Shown: positions 7,822-18,122 of the stretch, piece by piece | Position numbering within the stretch: position 1 is the stretch's first letter | Layout: every line of letters begins with the position of its first letter | Origin: Pseudomonadota bacterium | GTDB lineage: Bacteria; Myxococcota; Myxococcia; Myxococcales; Myxococcaceae | DNA: 64,000 bases | Assembly (NCBI GenBank): GCA_023423535.1 | Contig: JAFAFL010000091.1 | Location: 100,804 to 164,803 of the forward strand | Reading direction: 5' to 3' | Notes under the pieces: model-generated | Database searches by the model: none | What the model was told of the DNA's origin: nothing | Seen by the model: only the letters and a program-made list of their open reading frames with translations | Program-made: the position numbers and the translations under genes

Positions 7822-9543
7822 CTGCTCCGGGCGCGCTCCGCTCACACGCTCCTGCTCGTCTCGGCGCTCGCGCTGGGCGCGGGATGTGGGCGAGGTGCGC
7901 GGCCGGTGCACGACGCGCCGCTGGAAGCACACGCCGGCGAGCCCGTTCGCTTCGGCCGCGCGGACGGTCCGGAGCTTCAGTGGCAGTTCGGTGATGGCTC
8001 GCCGGAGGTCACCGCCTCCACGGTCGAGCACACCTTCCCGCGCAGTGGCCAGTACCGGGTGCAGGGCCTTCGCCGCGGCCGCGCCTTCGAGCAGGTGGCG
8101 GTGGGCGTCTCGCCTCGCGCGGTGCTTCGCGCGGTGCCGGCAGATGCAGAGCTCGTGCTCTTCGTCCCGCGCACGCAGGGGGCGCTGGAGCCGGCGGTGG
8201 ACTTCCTCGAGCGCGCGCTGCAGGGCCTTGCGTCCGGGCTCGCGGAGAAGCAGGCCTTCGCGCGCTACGCGTTGGAGCTCTCCGGTGGCCCGCCGCCGGA
8301 GGAGACCGGGCTCGATCCCGAGGAGGGGCTCGCCGCGTTCGTCTTGCCCGATCCGGCGGTGGTGGTGGCCGCCGTGGGCATTGCGGACGAGACGCGCGCC
8401 CTGCAGTTCGCGCGGCGCCAGTTCGGCGGCGAGGACCTGCGCGTGGTGCGGCACGACGCGGACGGCCTCTTGCTGGAGGACGCGACGCGCGGTGACCGGC
8501 TCCTCGCGTTCGGGGACCGCGGCTACCTCTATCTGGCGCGGTTCGATCCGGAGCTCGTCGCTGCGGACGGTCCCGCTCGGCTCCTGCGCGCGATCCGGGG
8601 CGCCGAAAGAGCGGGGGTCGAAGCGGATGGTCGTCTGCAGCGGCTTCGCGCAAAGGTGGGCGGCGAGGCGCAGGCATTCCTCTTCCTCCCGCGACTCTCC
8701 CTCGCCCGCGAGGACTCCGCGCTGGCCGGCTTCCGCTTCACCGCCGACGCGCTGGAGATCGACGGGCTCCTGGAATCCAAGACTCCGATGTGGCGCGAGG
8801 ATGACGAAGCGCCCAGGGCGCAGAGGCTCCCGCTCCTCGAAAGGGGCCCGGAGAATCCCGTGCTGGCGGCGACGTTCTCGGCGCCACCTCGCGCGCTGTC
8901 GGAGTTCCTGCTCGGCGCGGGGCTGCAGCGCGGCGGCGTCAAAGAGGACGGGGAGGGCGCGATCACCGCGCTGGCCGAGGTCCTCACCGGCGAGGCCTGG
9001 ATCTCGGGCTGGGTGGACCCGCAGCGCACCGGCGAGCGCATGGCGGCGGGTGACGGTTCACCGAATTTCGCGGGCACGCTGTGGGCGGACTTCGGCATCC
9101 GCGATCGCAAGCGCGCGATCCTGCTGGTGGACGAGCTGCTCGGTCGCGCCGGGCTTCGCTACGCAGTGGAGGACGCCGGCGGCACGGCGCGCTTCGAGGT
9201 GAAACACCCGGAGTGGCCGGGCCGGGTGGAGGTCCACGCGGATCGGGTGACGGTTCGCGTGGGTGAGCCCGTCGGCGCGCGGAAGACGGTCCCGCTCGCG
9301 CAGACGCTGCAACCGCGCGCGTTCGAGGGCAGCTTCGGACCGTCGCGGGTGTCGGTCCTGCTGGACGTGGGACAGCTCCTGCGCGAGCTCGACCCACAAG
9401 GCGGTGGCCGGGGGCGCGAAGCGGCGATGCGCGCGCTCCTCGTCTCGTTCGTGATGGGCTTCTCCGCGGTGGACGCGGTGGTGCTCGACGTATCGCCCGC
9501 GGAAGAGGGCGCGCGGTTCCAGGGAAGGGTGACGCTGAGATGA
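7822..9543 (+). CDS. Large lipoprotein with PKD-like domain, function unknown
   Basis: A 573-residue predicted lipoprotein: short basic N-region, hydrophobic LLLVSALALGAGC lipobox, then a PKD-like beta-sandwich (LQWQFGDGSPEV, EHTFPRSGQYRV) near residues 45-90. The rest is a mixed alpha/beta protein rich in Ala, Arg and Glu that I do not recognise; it might be a DUF3352-like surface protein. No ATG, GTG or TTG precedes the signal peptide in frame near the end of the upstream gene, so CTG at 7822 is proposed as the start. The next standard start would remove the lipobox. The stop overlaps the ATG of the moaD-moaE fusion by four bases (ATGA). Confidence 0.6.
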   Translation: MLRARSAHTLLLVSALALGAGCGRGARPVHDAPLEAHAGEPVRFGRADGPELQWQFGDGSPEVTASTVEHTFPRSGQYRVQGLRRGRAFEQVAVGVSPRAVLRAVPADAELVLFVPRTQGALEPAVDFLERALQGLASGLAEKQAFARYALELSGGPPPEETGLDPEEGLAAFVLPDPAVVVAAVGIADETRALQFARRQFGGEDLRVVRHDADGLLLEDATRGDRLLAFGDRGYLYLARFDPELVAADGPARLLRAIRGAERAGVEADGRLQRLRAKVGGEAQAFLFLPRLSLAREDSALAGFRFTADALEIDGLLESKTPMWREDDEAPRAQRLPLLERGPENPVLAATFSAPPRALSEFLLGAGLQRGGVKEDGEGAITALAEVLTGEAWISGWVDPQRTGERMAAGDGSPNFAGTLWADFGIRDRKRAILLVDELLGRAGLRYAVEDAGGTARFEVKHPEWPGRVEVHADRVTVRVGEPVGARKTVPLAQTLQPRAFEGSFGPSRVSVLLDVGQLLRELDPQGGGRGREAAMRALLVSFVMGFSAVDAVVLDVSPAEEGARFQGRVTLR

Positions 9544-10235
9544 GCGCTTTGAAAGTGAAGGTCCTCTACTTCGCCGCCGCGCGGGAGCGCGTGGGCACGG
9601 ACACCGAGGCGCTGCAGGTGTCGGCGGGCGCGAGCGGAGAGGTCACCGTGGCGGACGTGCTCGACGCGGTGGCGAAGGCGCATCCGGCGTTCGCGCAGCT
9701 GCGTCCCCACGTGCGCGTCGCGGTGGATCAGGAGTTCTCCCACGCGGGCGATCCCGTTCCGGACGGGGCTGAGATCGCGATCATCCCACCGGTCGCCGGC
9801 GGCTCCGGCGCGACCGACCGCAGCTCTTTTCGGGTCCAGCCCGAAGCGCTTTCGCTCGACGCTGTGGTCGCGTGTGTGTCCGGGTCCGGCATGGGCGGGG
9901 TGGTGACCTTCACTGGCGCGGTGCGCAACGAGACGAAGGGCCGCGCGGTGGTGAAGCTGGACTACGAGGCCTACACGCCGATGGCCGAGGCGAAGATGGC
10001 GGAGATCGCCTCCGAGGCCCACGCGCAGTGGCCGGGCTCCCGCGTCGCCATCCACCATCGGGTGGGGACGCTGCTTCCAGGCGAAGTGGCGGTGGTCATC
10101 GCCGCCGCCGCACCGCACCGCGAGGCCGCGTTCGCCGCCTGCCGCCACGCGATCGAACGGCTGAAGCAGGACGTGCCGATCTGGAAGAAAGAAACCTTCG
10201 CCGACGGCGTGGTCTGGGTGGGCCTCGGTCCCTGA
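9540..10235 (+). CDS. Molybdopterin synthase MoaD-MoaE fusion
   Basis: Converts precursor Z (cPMP) to molybdopterin by transferring sulfur from the MoaD C-terminal thiocarboxylate. Residues 1 to about 88 are MoaD (VKVLYFAAARERVGTDTEAL, ending EIAIIPPVAGG). Residues about 98-231 are MoaE (VVTFTGAVRNETKGRAVV, LDYEAYTPMAE, and the active-site DVPIWKKETFADG). In separate proteins the GG of MoaD is the free C-terminus that becomes thiocarboxylated. Here it is followed by SGATDRSSF and the MoaE domain, so either the linker is cut after GG, as reported for mycobacterial MoaX, or sulfur transfer differs. A MoeB/ThiF-rhodanese protein that could sulfurate it is at 35754-36923. Confidence 0.92.
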   Translation: MSALKVKVLYFAAARERVGTDTEALQVSAGASGEVTVADVLDAVAKAHPAFAQLRPHVRVAVDQEFSHAGDPVPDGAEIAIIPPVAGGSGATDRSSFRVQPEALSLDAVVACVSGSGMGGVVTFTGAVRNETKGRAVVKLDYEAYTPMAEAKMAEIASEAHAQWPGSRVAIHHRVGTLLPGEVAVVIAAAAPHREAAFAACRHAIERLKQDVPIWKKETFADGVVWVGLGP

Positions 10236-10316
10236 GTGGTGTAGCGTCCCCGGCGCATTTCAGCGCCCGACCGGCCGGATACACGACAGGGCGTGTTCGC
10301 ACAGGAAGGTTTCTCC

Positions 10317-12173
10317 ATGCATTCGTTGAAGTGGAATGCGCTGCTCGCCGCCGTGGCGGTGACCGCGCTCTTCTCGGCTGGTTGTCCCAAGGACCCGATA
10401 CAGCCGGACGCAGGCCCGGTGGAGGACGCCGGCATCGAGGACGCGGGAGTAGAGGACGCGGGCGATCCGAACGTCTTTGCCTGCCAGTCCGATCAGGACT
10501 GTGAGACGCAGTTCCGCCCCGGCACGGTGTGCGACGACATCGACGGCTCGGACACCTTCGGCACCTGCATCGACCGCTGCACGCGCGACGAGCAGTGCGA
10601 GCACTACCAGCAGGGGCTGCGCTGCCAGGAGCAGACCGGTCACTGCGTCGTCGGCCGCGGCTGCACCAACGACACGAACTGCCCGCCCGCGAACTTCGAT
10701 CCCACCGACTACTGCAACATCAGCGGCCCCGGCTGCCGGTGCGTGACCGAGGATCACCCCTCCGGGCTCGGTGGCGTCTGCCGCCGCCGCCTCACCACCT
10801 GCGACGAGTGCACCTTCGACGAGCAGTGCGGCTCGGGCGTGACCTTCGATCCCCAGGGCCGCTGCCGCCCGCTGCAGGGCGACCCGGACGGCATGCTCCC
10901 CGACGGTGGCGTGCGCAAGTACTGCTTCCAGGCCGAGGCTTCCTGCGGCTGCGGCTTCATCCGGACGAGCGAGGGACTCTGCGCTCCCCAGACCGGCTTT
11001 TCGTGCAGCAGCATCGGATGTGACACCGACGATGAATGCCCGTTCGGCTCGGTGTGCGGTGACACCGGCGCGGCCTGTGGCCTTTGCGAGCCCCGCTGCT
11101 CCTGGAACTTCGACACGAGGAAGGAGAACCCGCCGGGCTGCGGCAACAAGACGTGCTGGGTGGATCCGCAGAACCTGAACCCCGCTTCTCCCTTCTTCGG
11201 CGCCGGCCGCTGCCGTCCGGAGTGCGAGACCAACGAGCAGTGCGAGGCGGTGGACCCGCGCCTCGAGTGCCGCGGTGAGCTCCTCGCGGGCGGTGGTGAG
11301 TCGCCCAAGCGCTGCCGTCCGAAGGGCGAGTGCATGGACGACTTCGAGTGCCCGCAGCCGCAGGCCGGCGACATCTATCTCGGCTACTGCGACCGCTCGT
11401 CGTTCACCTGCAAGACCGACTGCCGCACCGGCATCGACCCGACGACGAACCTGCCGTACGACGACTGCACCTCCGGCTACAAGTGCGTGAACCAGAACGG
11501 CACGAACACCTGCGTGCAGCAGACCTGCCTCGAGCAGGGCGGCGCGCGCATCGCCTGCAACAACGCGCACTACTGCTGCGGTGAGGACAAGAACGCGGAC
11601 GGCCAGGCCGATCCCTGCCCGACCTCCGGCGTGGGCGCGGACCAGTGCTACCTGTCGGAGCGGCCGCCGTTCTGCCAGACCTGCGAGAGCCAGGCGGACT
11701 GCGTGGGCCTGCCCAACCCGTCGGGCTCGAACCTGCCGCACGTGTGCATGCAGCTCCCGCCGCGGCCGGACATGAGCCCGGGCGCGACGATCTGCGGCAT
11801 CGCCACCCACAACGACTGGGCGGTGGATTCGCAGAACATCTCCAAGGCGCACCGCGGCTGCCCGGCGAAGTACACCCCCACGCCGATCAAGCAGCGCTGC
11901 GAGACCAACGCGGACTGCGGCACCGGCGGCCTCTGCGACGCGGACCCGTACGAGAAGCTCCCGGACGGCGGCGTGGTCCTCACCTGCCTCTGCACCGCGG
12001 ACGGCACCTCCACCAAGACCGCCGGCTGCCCGGCGGATCCGGCGAACGGGATCATCGGCTACTGCCGCCACGCGCCCGCGGGCACGCTGCAGTACTGCCT
12101 CTCCTCCGTCGTCTGCATGCCGGGTCTGAACTCGGTGTACGGCACGGAGAACTTCGGCTGCGGCATCCCGTAG
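10317..12173 (+). CDS. Cys-rich lipoprotein with Asp-Ala-Gly spacer
   Basis: A 618-residue predicted lipoprotein of unknown function. The signal peptide ends LFSAGC (Cys about residue 23). It is followed by an Asp-Ala-Gly spacer (DAGPVEDAGIEDAGVEDAGD) and about 570 residues very rich in Cys, arranged in repeated units such as CQSDQDCETQFRPGTVC and CETNEQCEAVDPRLEC. These resemble small disulfide-rich EGF-like or Dickkopf-like modules that are common in myxobacterial surface proteins. The ATG at 10317 follows GGAAGG at good spacing. It stands alone between the moaD-moaE gene and a terminator. The disulfide-rich exterior suggests a cell-surface role; no ligand can be inferred. Confidence 0.8.
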   Translation: MHSLKWNALLAAVAVTALFSAGCPKDPIQPDAGPVEDAGIEDAGVEDAGDPNVFACQSDQDCETQFRPGTVCDDIDGSDTFGTCIDRCTRDEQCEHYQQGLRCQEQTGHCVVGRGCTNDTNCPPANFDPTDYCNISGPGCRCVTEDHPSGLGGVCRRRLTTCDECTFDEQCGSGVTFDPQGRCRPLQGDPDGMLPDGGVRKYCFQAEASCGCGFIRTSEGLCAPQTGFSCSSIGCDTDDECPFGSVCGDTGAACGLCEPRCSWNFDTRKENPPGCGNKTCWVDPQNLNPASPFFGAGRCRPECETNEQCEAVDPRLECRGELLAGGGESPKRCRPKGECMDDFECPQPQAGDIYLGYCDRSSFTCKTDCRTGIDPTTNLPYDDCTSGYKCVNQNGTNTCVQQTCLEQGGARIACNNAHYCCGEDKNADGQADPCPTSGVGADQCYLSERPPFCQTCESQADCVGLPNPSGSNLPHVCMQLPPRPDMSPGATICGIATHNDWAVDSQNISKAHRGCPAKYTPTPIKQRCETNADCGTGGLCDADPYEKLPDGGVVLTCLCTADGTSTKTAGCPADPANGIIGYCRHAPAGTLQYCLSSVVCMPGLNSVYGTENFGCGIP

Positions 12174-12200
12174 CGGAAGGGTGACAGCGTAGGGAGGGCG

Positions 12201-12230
12201 GACGCCTCGGACTTCACGGTCCGGGGCGTC
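12201..12230 (+). terminator. Hairpin terminator between convergent genes
   Basis: GACGCCTCGGAC, a six-base loop and GTCCGGGGCGTC form a 12-bp stem with one mismatch, 27 bases after the stop of the Cys-rich lipoprotein and 30 bases before the end of the convergent M50 protease gene. On the plus strand it is followed by TGTCGTTTG, a weak T tract. It could serve both strands. Confidence 0.6.
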
Positions 12231-12259
12231 TGTCGTTTGCGGGCCCCTGTGCTCGGCGC

Positions 12260-13324
12260 TCAGGGCGCGGTCGGCGGTTCGGCGGGCGCTTCCGTGGTGG
12301 GCTGCGGCGCCAGAGCTCTCGAGGGCCACTCGATGCGGACGTCGCGGAAGGCCACCCAGACCACGAAGGCGACGAGCAGCAGGAAGCCGGTGAGGTTCGC
12401 CAGCGTCAGCAGGCGCGCGGGGACGGTGCGGCCGGTGAGCGACTCGACGGTGAGCACCAGGAGCTTGCCGCCGTCGAGGCCCGGCCACGGCAACAGATAG
12501 AAGAGCGAGAGCGCGAAGGAGAGGTGGACGACCATCCGCCAGACCTCGTCCCAGCCGAGCGAGGTGGGATCCTCCGCCTGACGCGCCAGCAGGCCCGGGG
12601 CGGTGAGATCGGCACCGGGGCGGCCCGCGAACACGCGCCAGGAGAGCGCCACGCCTTCGCGCACCAGGCGGCCCAGGTAGGCGGCCGCGAGCCCGAAGGC
12701 CTCTCCGGTGGTGTGCTCCCGGTACACGTACTGCTGGCTGATGCCGAGCCGTCCGCCGCCGTGGCCATCGTCGCGCGGGGTGACGGGCTGCACGTGGCGC
12801 TCGCCGTCGCGCTCGATCTCCAGCGAGAGGGGGCGGCCGGGGCTGTCGAGCACCGCCTCGACGAGCTCGCGCCATTCGGTCAGCGGCCGCCCGTCGATGG
12901 AGACGATCACGTCGCCCGGCCGCAGCTGCGCGCGCGCGGCGGGAGAGCCCGGCTCCACGAGGCCCAGCGTCCGCGGCACCGGGACGTGCGTGCCCGAGGC
13001 GAAGAGCCAGACGAGGAGCCCCAGCGCGAGCAGCGCGTTGACGAAGGAGCCCGCGAGGAGCACCGCGCCGCGCTGCCAGGGCGGGTGGCTCTTCGAGCCC
13101 TGGGGAGCGTGCGGGTTCAGGCCCTCGATGAGCGCCCAGCCGCCGAGCGGGAACGCGCCGAGCCGCCACTGGAACCCGCGCCGCATGACGGTGAGCACCG
13201 GCGGTCCGAAGCCGATGCTGAACCGCGTGGCGCGCATGCCGAAGAGGCGCGCGGCGAGGAGGTGCCCCAGCTCGTGCAGCGTGATGAGCAGGCTCAGCGC
13301 CAGGAGCGCCGCGAGGTAGCGCAC
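12260..13324 (-). CDS. Second site-2 protease (M50) with one PDZ domain
   Basis: A 354-residue paralog of RseP. HELGH lies in the first membrane helix (about residues 17-21), followed by FSIGFGPPVL and FPLGGWALIEGLNPHAP. One PDZ domain (LGLVEPGSPAARAQLRPGDV) sits at about residues 125-190, and the third-ligand motif is LLPWPGLDGGKLL, before two C-terminal membrane helices. All catalytic motifs are intact, so it should be active. It is shorter than the RseP at 899-2536 (one PDZ rather than three), which suggests a different substrate. The C-terminal tail is Pro/Ala/Thr-rich. It is a single-gene unit facing away from the small lipoprotein at 13407. Confidence 0.85.
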   Translation of the reverse strand: MRYLAALLALSLLITLHELGHLLAARLFGMRATRFSIGFGPPVLTVMRRGFQWRLGAFPLGGWALIEGLNPHAPQGSKSHPPWQRGAVLLAGSFVNALLALGLLVWLFASGTHVPVPRTLGLVEPGSPAARAQLRPGDVIVSIDGRPLTEWRELVEAVLDSPGRPLSLEIERDGERHVQPVTPRDDGHGGGRLGISQQYVYREHTTGEAFGLAAAYLGRLVREGVALSWRVFAGRPGADLTAPGLLARQAEDPTSLGWDEVWRMVVHLSFALSLFYLLPWPGLDGGKLLVLTVESLTGRTVPARLLTLANLTGFLLLVAFVVWVAFRDVRIEWPSRALAPQPTTEAPAEPPTAP

Positions 13325-13406
13325 GGGTGCCTAGTCCTCGCCCACGCCGGTGATGCACGCCATGTCGCGGAGCATTCCATTGAAGGGCGGCGGCGAGAAG
13401 GTGAGG

Positions 13407-13886
13407 ATGCGGGCGATGACGTCGAACCCTATGCCCGCCTTCGCGGCGTTGGCCGCGGTGTCTGCCCTGGTGCTCGGTGGCTGTTCGGTGCGCGAGATCG
13501 GCGAGGGCGAATACAGCTTCCGCGCCGACGAGATCCTCCGCGACGACTGCGGGATGCTCGCGGACGGGGACGCGCTGTGGGACGGCCGGCTGCGCGTGTC
13601 CGGAGAGATCGTCTGGCTGGACTACGCGCTCTTCGGCATGGAGCTGGCGGGGCAGTACAAGTCGGACGGCAGCGGGTTTCTCGTCGACGGGAGCGCGGGC
13701 AACGTGGACGCGCAGGTGGAGGGCGGCACCTGCCGCTTCGAGTCGGTGACCGTCGGCGTGGACGCGGAGATCGCCTCGCCCTCGCAGTTCGGTGGCTCGC
13801 TGCGGCTGCGCTCCACCGCCGGTGTCGATCCGCGCTGCACCTGCGAGCTGTGGACGCGCTTCACCGCCGAGCGCAAGGGCACCTGA
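13407..13886 (+). CDS. Small lipoprotein of unknown function
   Basis: A 159-residue predicted lipoprotein: AFAALAAVSALVLGGCSV gives a clear lipobox at about Cys 24. The mature part has four Cys (DDCGML, GGTCRF, RCTCEL) and beta-rich composition. I do not recognise the family. The ATG at 13407 follows GAGAAGGTGAG; an ATG at 13416 would also keep the signal peptide. Divergent from the M50 protease with an 82-bp gap. Confidence 0.65.
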   Translation: MRAMTSNPMPAFAALAAVSALVLGGCSVREIGEGEYSFRADEILRDDCGMLADGDALWDGRLRVSGEIVWLDYALFGMELAGQYKSDGSGFLVDGSAGNVDAQVEGGTCRFESVTVGVDAEIASPSQFGGSLRLRSTAGVDPRCTCELWTRFTAERKGT

Positions 13887-13888
13887 CG

Positions 13889-13922
13889 GAGGGGCCCGGT
13901 CTTCGGCACTCGCCCGGCCCTC
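13889..13922 (+). terminator. Possible hairpin terminator
   Basis: GAGGGGCCCGG and CCGGCCCTC flank a 14-base loop three bases after the stop of the small lipoprotein gene. The stem has a two-base bulge and no T tract follows, so termination by this hairpin alone is uncertain. Confidence 0.35.
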
Positions 13923-13985
13923 TGGAACGATGGCGGGGAGGGGCGCCGCGCACGACCCTCCCCGGTCACGAAAGGGAGGTTCGGC

Positions 13986-14741
13986 ATGCAGGGCTTCGAC
14001 GGCAGGGTGGCGTTGGTCACCGGTGGCGGCTCCGGTCTGGGCGAGGCGATCGCGAAGGCGCTCGCGAAGCGCGGGGCGAGCGTCGTCATCTCCGACATCA
14101 ACCTCGAGGGCGCGCAGCGGGTGGTGAAGGAGATCGAATCCGCCGGCGGCAAGGCGAGCGCGATCAAGCACGACACCGCGAAGCCCGAGGACAACGAGCG
14201 CGTCGTCGATCACGCGGTGAAGACGTACGGCGCGCTGCACTACGCGGTGAACAACGCGGGCATCGGTGGTGCGCAGGCGCCGGCGGGAGAGGTGGACCTC
14301 GCTGACTGGAACCGCGTCATCAACATCAACCTCAACGGCGTGCTCTACGGGATGCGCTACCAGATCCCCGCCATGCTGAAGGCGGGCGCGAAGAAGAGCG
14401 CCATCGTGAACATGGCCTCCATCCACGGCATGGTCGCGGCGATCGGCAACGGCGCCTACACCGCGGCGAAGCACGGCGTGGTCGGCCTCACCCGGAACGC
14501 GGCGGCGGAGTACGGACCGCAGGGGCTGCGGATCAACTGCATCGGCCCGGGCTACATCGAGACGCCGCTGCTCGCGCAGTTGCCGGCGGACGTGAAAGAG
14601 GCGCTCGTCGCCAAACATCCGCTCGGGCGGCTGGGGCGCGCGGAGGAGGTGGCGCCGCTGGTGCTCTTCCTCCTCTCCGACGAGGCCTCCTTCATCACCG
14701 GCGGCTACTACCTCATCGACGGCGGCTACACCGCGGTGTGA
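13986..14741 (+). CDS. Short-chain dehydrogenase/reductase (classical SDR)
   Basis: A 251-residue NAD(P)-dependent oxidoreductase. The cofactor motif is TGGGSGLG (residues about 12-19), the acidic SDINLEGAQ after the second strand suggests NAD(H) preference, NNAG is at about residues 90-93, and the catalytic Ser-Tyr-Lys are in VNMASIHG and YTAAK. The ending [16 protein letters not shown] is the usual classical SDR end. Length is normal. The ribosome site AAAGGGAGG lies seven bases before the ATG. It is transcribed in the same direction as acs, about 110 bp upstream, but no shared pathway is obvious. Substrate unknown. Confidence 0.85.
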   Translation: MQGFDGRVALVTGGGSGLGEAIAKALAKRGASVVISDINLEGAQRVVKEIESAGGKASAIKHDTAKPEDNERVVDHAVKTYGALHYAVNNAGIGGAQAPAGEVDLADWNRVININLNGVLYGMRYQIPAMLKAGAKKSAIVNMASIHGMVAAIGNGAYTAAKHGVVGLTRNAAAEYGPQGLRINCIGPGYIETPLLAQLPADVKEALVAKHPLGRLGRAEEVAPLVLFLLSDEASFITGGYYLIDGGYTAV

Positions 14742-14852
14742 ACGGGGGCGGGCCGCAGAGAGACCCGCGGGCGCGTGAAGAAGTGGACGCCGACGGGTTG
14801 TGCCCGGCGCGTCGCATCCCTAGAACGAGCCCAGACCTCTCCGGAGCCCCGC

Positions 14853-16844
<1,992 letters not shown>

Positions 16845-16896
16845 CTCCCGCGCGCTGCGTGCTGCGGTGACGACGGGCGTGCCCTAAGTTCGCGGC

Positions 16897-18105
16897 ATGC
16901 CCGCTCCCTTGACGCCCACCGAGCTCCGCGCGCTCTTTCCCGCCACTTCGCGCAGCGCGTACCTGAACGCCGCGGCTGCCTCTCCCATCTCGCTGCCGGT
17001 GGAGGAGGCGGTGCGCGCGCACTACGCCGAGGGCGTGGAGACGGGCGACCTCCACTTCGACGGCTGGCTGAAGCGGAGAGAGGACGCGCGGCGGAGGTTC
17101 GCGGCGTTCATCGGTGCGACGGCGCAGGAGGTCGCCTTCGTTCCCTCGACCTCGTTCGGCTTCAACGTGGTGGCGGACGTGCTGCAGCAGCGCGGCGTGG
17201 AGGAGATCGTCACGCTCGACGCCGAGTTCCCGAGCACCACCATCCCGTTCCTCTCGCACGGGATGCGTCTGCGCGTGGTGCGTGCGCGGCCGGATGGCAC
17301 CTACTGGCCGGAGGATGTGGAGGCGGCGATCGGGCCTCGAACCGGCGCGGTGGCGCTCAGCGCGATCCAGTTCGCGAGCGGGTTCCGGATGGATCTGGAA
17401 GCGGTGGCGCGGGTCTGCCGGTCGAAGGGCGTGCTCTTCGCGGTGAACGGCGCACAGGCGCTCGGGCAGATGGCGTTCGATGTCGCCGCCACCGGGATCG
17501 ACTTCCTCTGCGGCACGAGCCACAAGTGGATGTACGCCGGCTACGGCGTGGGCCTGTTCTTCGCGCGCCGCGAGCTGCTGGAGACGAGCTCGCTGCCCAT
17601 GTGCGGTTGGCTCTCGGTCGAGGCGCCGTGGGAGATGAACAACCTCGCGGGCGCGAAGGTCACCGGGCGTGACGGGGATTCGGTCTGGTTCGGCGCCGAG
17701 GGCACGCGCTTCCGGAAGGAGGCCTCCGCGCTCGAGGCCGGCTGCGTCGCGTTCGGGCCGCTGTTCGGCTTCTCCGCTGCGCTGGGCCTGCACGAGGCGG
17801 TTGGCATGGAGACGACGGAGCGTCACATCGCGCGGCTGCAGGCGCAGCTTCGCGCCGGGCTGCGCTCGCGAGGGTTCGTCCCCAATCGGCCGGACGACGC
17901 GGAGCGAGGCTCCGGCATCTGCGTCATCCCGGTGGAGGGAGCTCCCAATGAGGTCGTGCGGGCGATGGTGAAGGAGGGCGTGATGCTCACCCCGCGTGGG
18001 GTGGGAGTCCGAATCTCCACCCACGTCTTCAACGACGAGGCGGACGTGGAGCGCCTCTTCTGGGCGATGGAGAAGGTGGGCGTGAAGCCCGCGCCGCGGA
18101 CGTGA
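16897..18105 (+). CDS. Class V aminotransferase / cysteine-desulfurase-like PLP protein
   Basis: A 402-residue fold-type I PLP enzyme. The PLP lysine is in GTSHKWMYAGYGVG (about residue 210), with N-terminal SAYLNAAAASPISLP and GFNVV as phosphate-binding features. The residue that normally pairs with the pyridine nitrogen is Asp in a motif like VDGAQ; here it is AVNGAQALGQ, an Asn. This change usually weakens PLP chemistry, so the reaction may differ from transamination or desulfuration. There is no Cys-containing loop of the IscS type. The next gene starts close behind (GTG 18102 or ATG 18123). Substrate unknown. Confidence 0.8.
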   Translation: MPAPLTPTELRALFPATSRSAYLNAAAASPISLPVEEAVRAHYAEGVETGDLHFDGWLKRREDARRRFAAFIGATAQEVAFVPSTSFGFNVVADVLQQRGVEEIVTLDAEFPSTTIPFLSHGMRLRVVRARPDGTYWPEDVEAAIGPRTGAVALSAIQFASGFRMDLEAVARVCRSKGVLFAVNGAQALGQMAFDVAATGIDFLCGTSHKWMYAGYGVGLFFARRELLETSSLPMCGWLSVEAPWEMNNLAGAKVTGRDGDSVWFGAEGTRFRKEASALEAGCVAFGPLFGFSAALGLHEAVGMETTERHIARLQAQLRAGLRSRGFVPNRPDDAERGSGICVIPVEGAPNEVVRAMVKEGVMLTPRGVGVRISTHVFNDEADVERLFWAMEKVGVKPAPRT

Positions 18106-18122
18106 CAGCCCGGGGAGGGCGT

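Noticed and set aside
10260..14618. Very long open frame on the minus strand (about 1450 codons) across several genes
   Set aside because: It is Arg/His/Ala-rich with no domains and lies antisense to clear genes; GC-rich DNA lacks stop codons in such frames.
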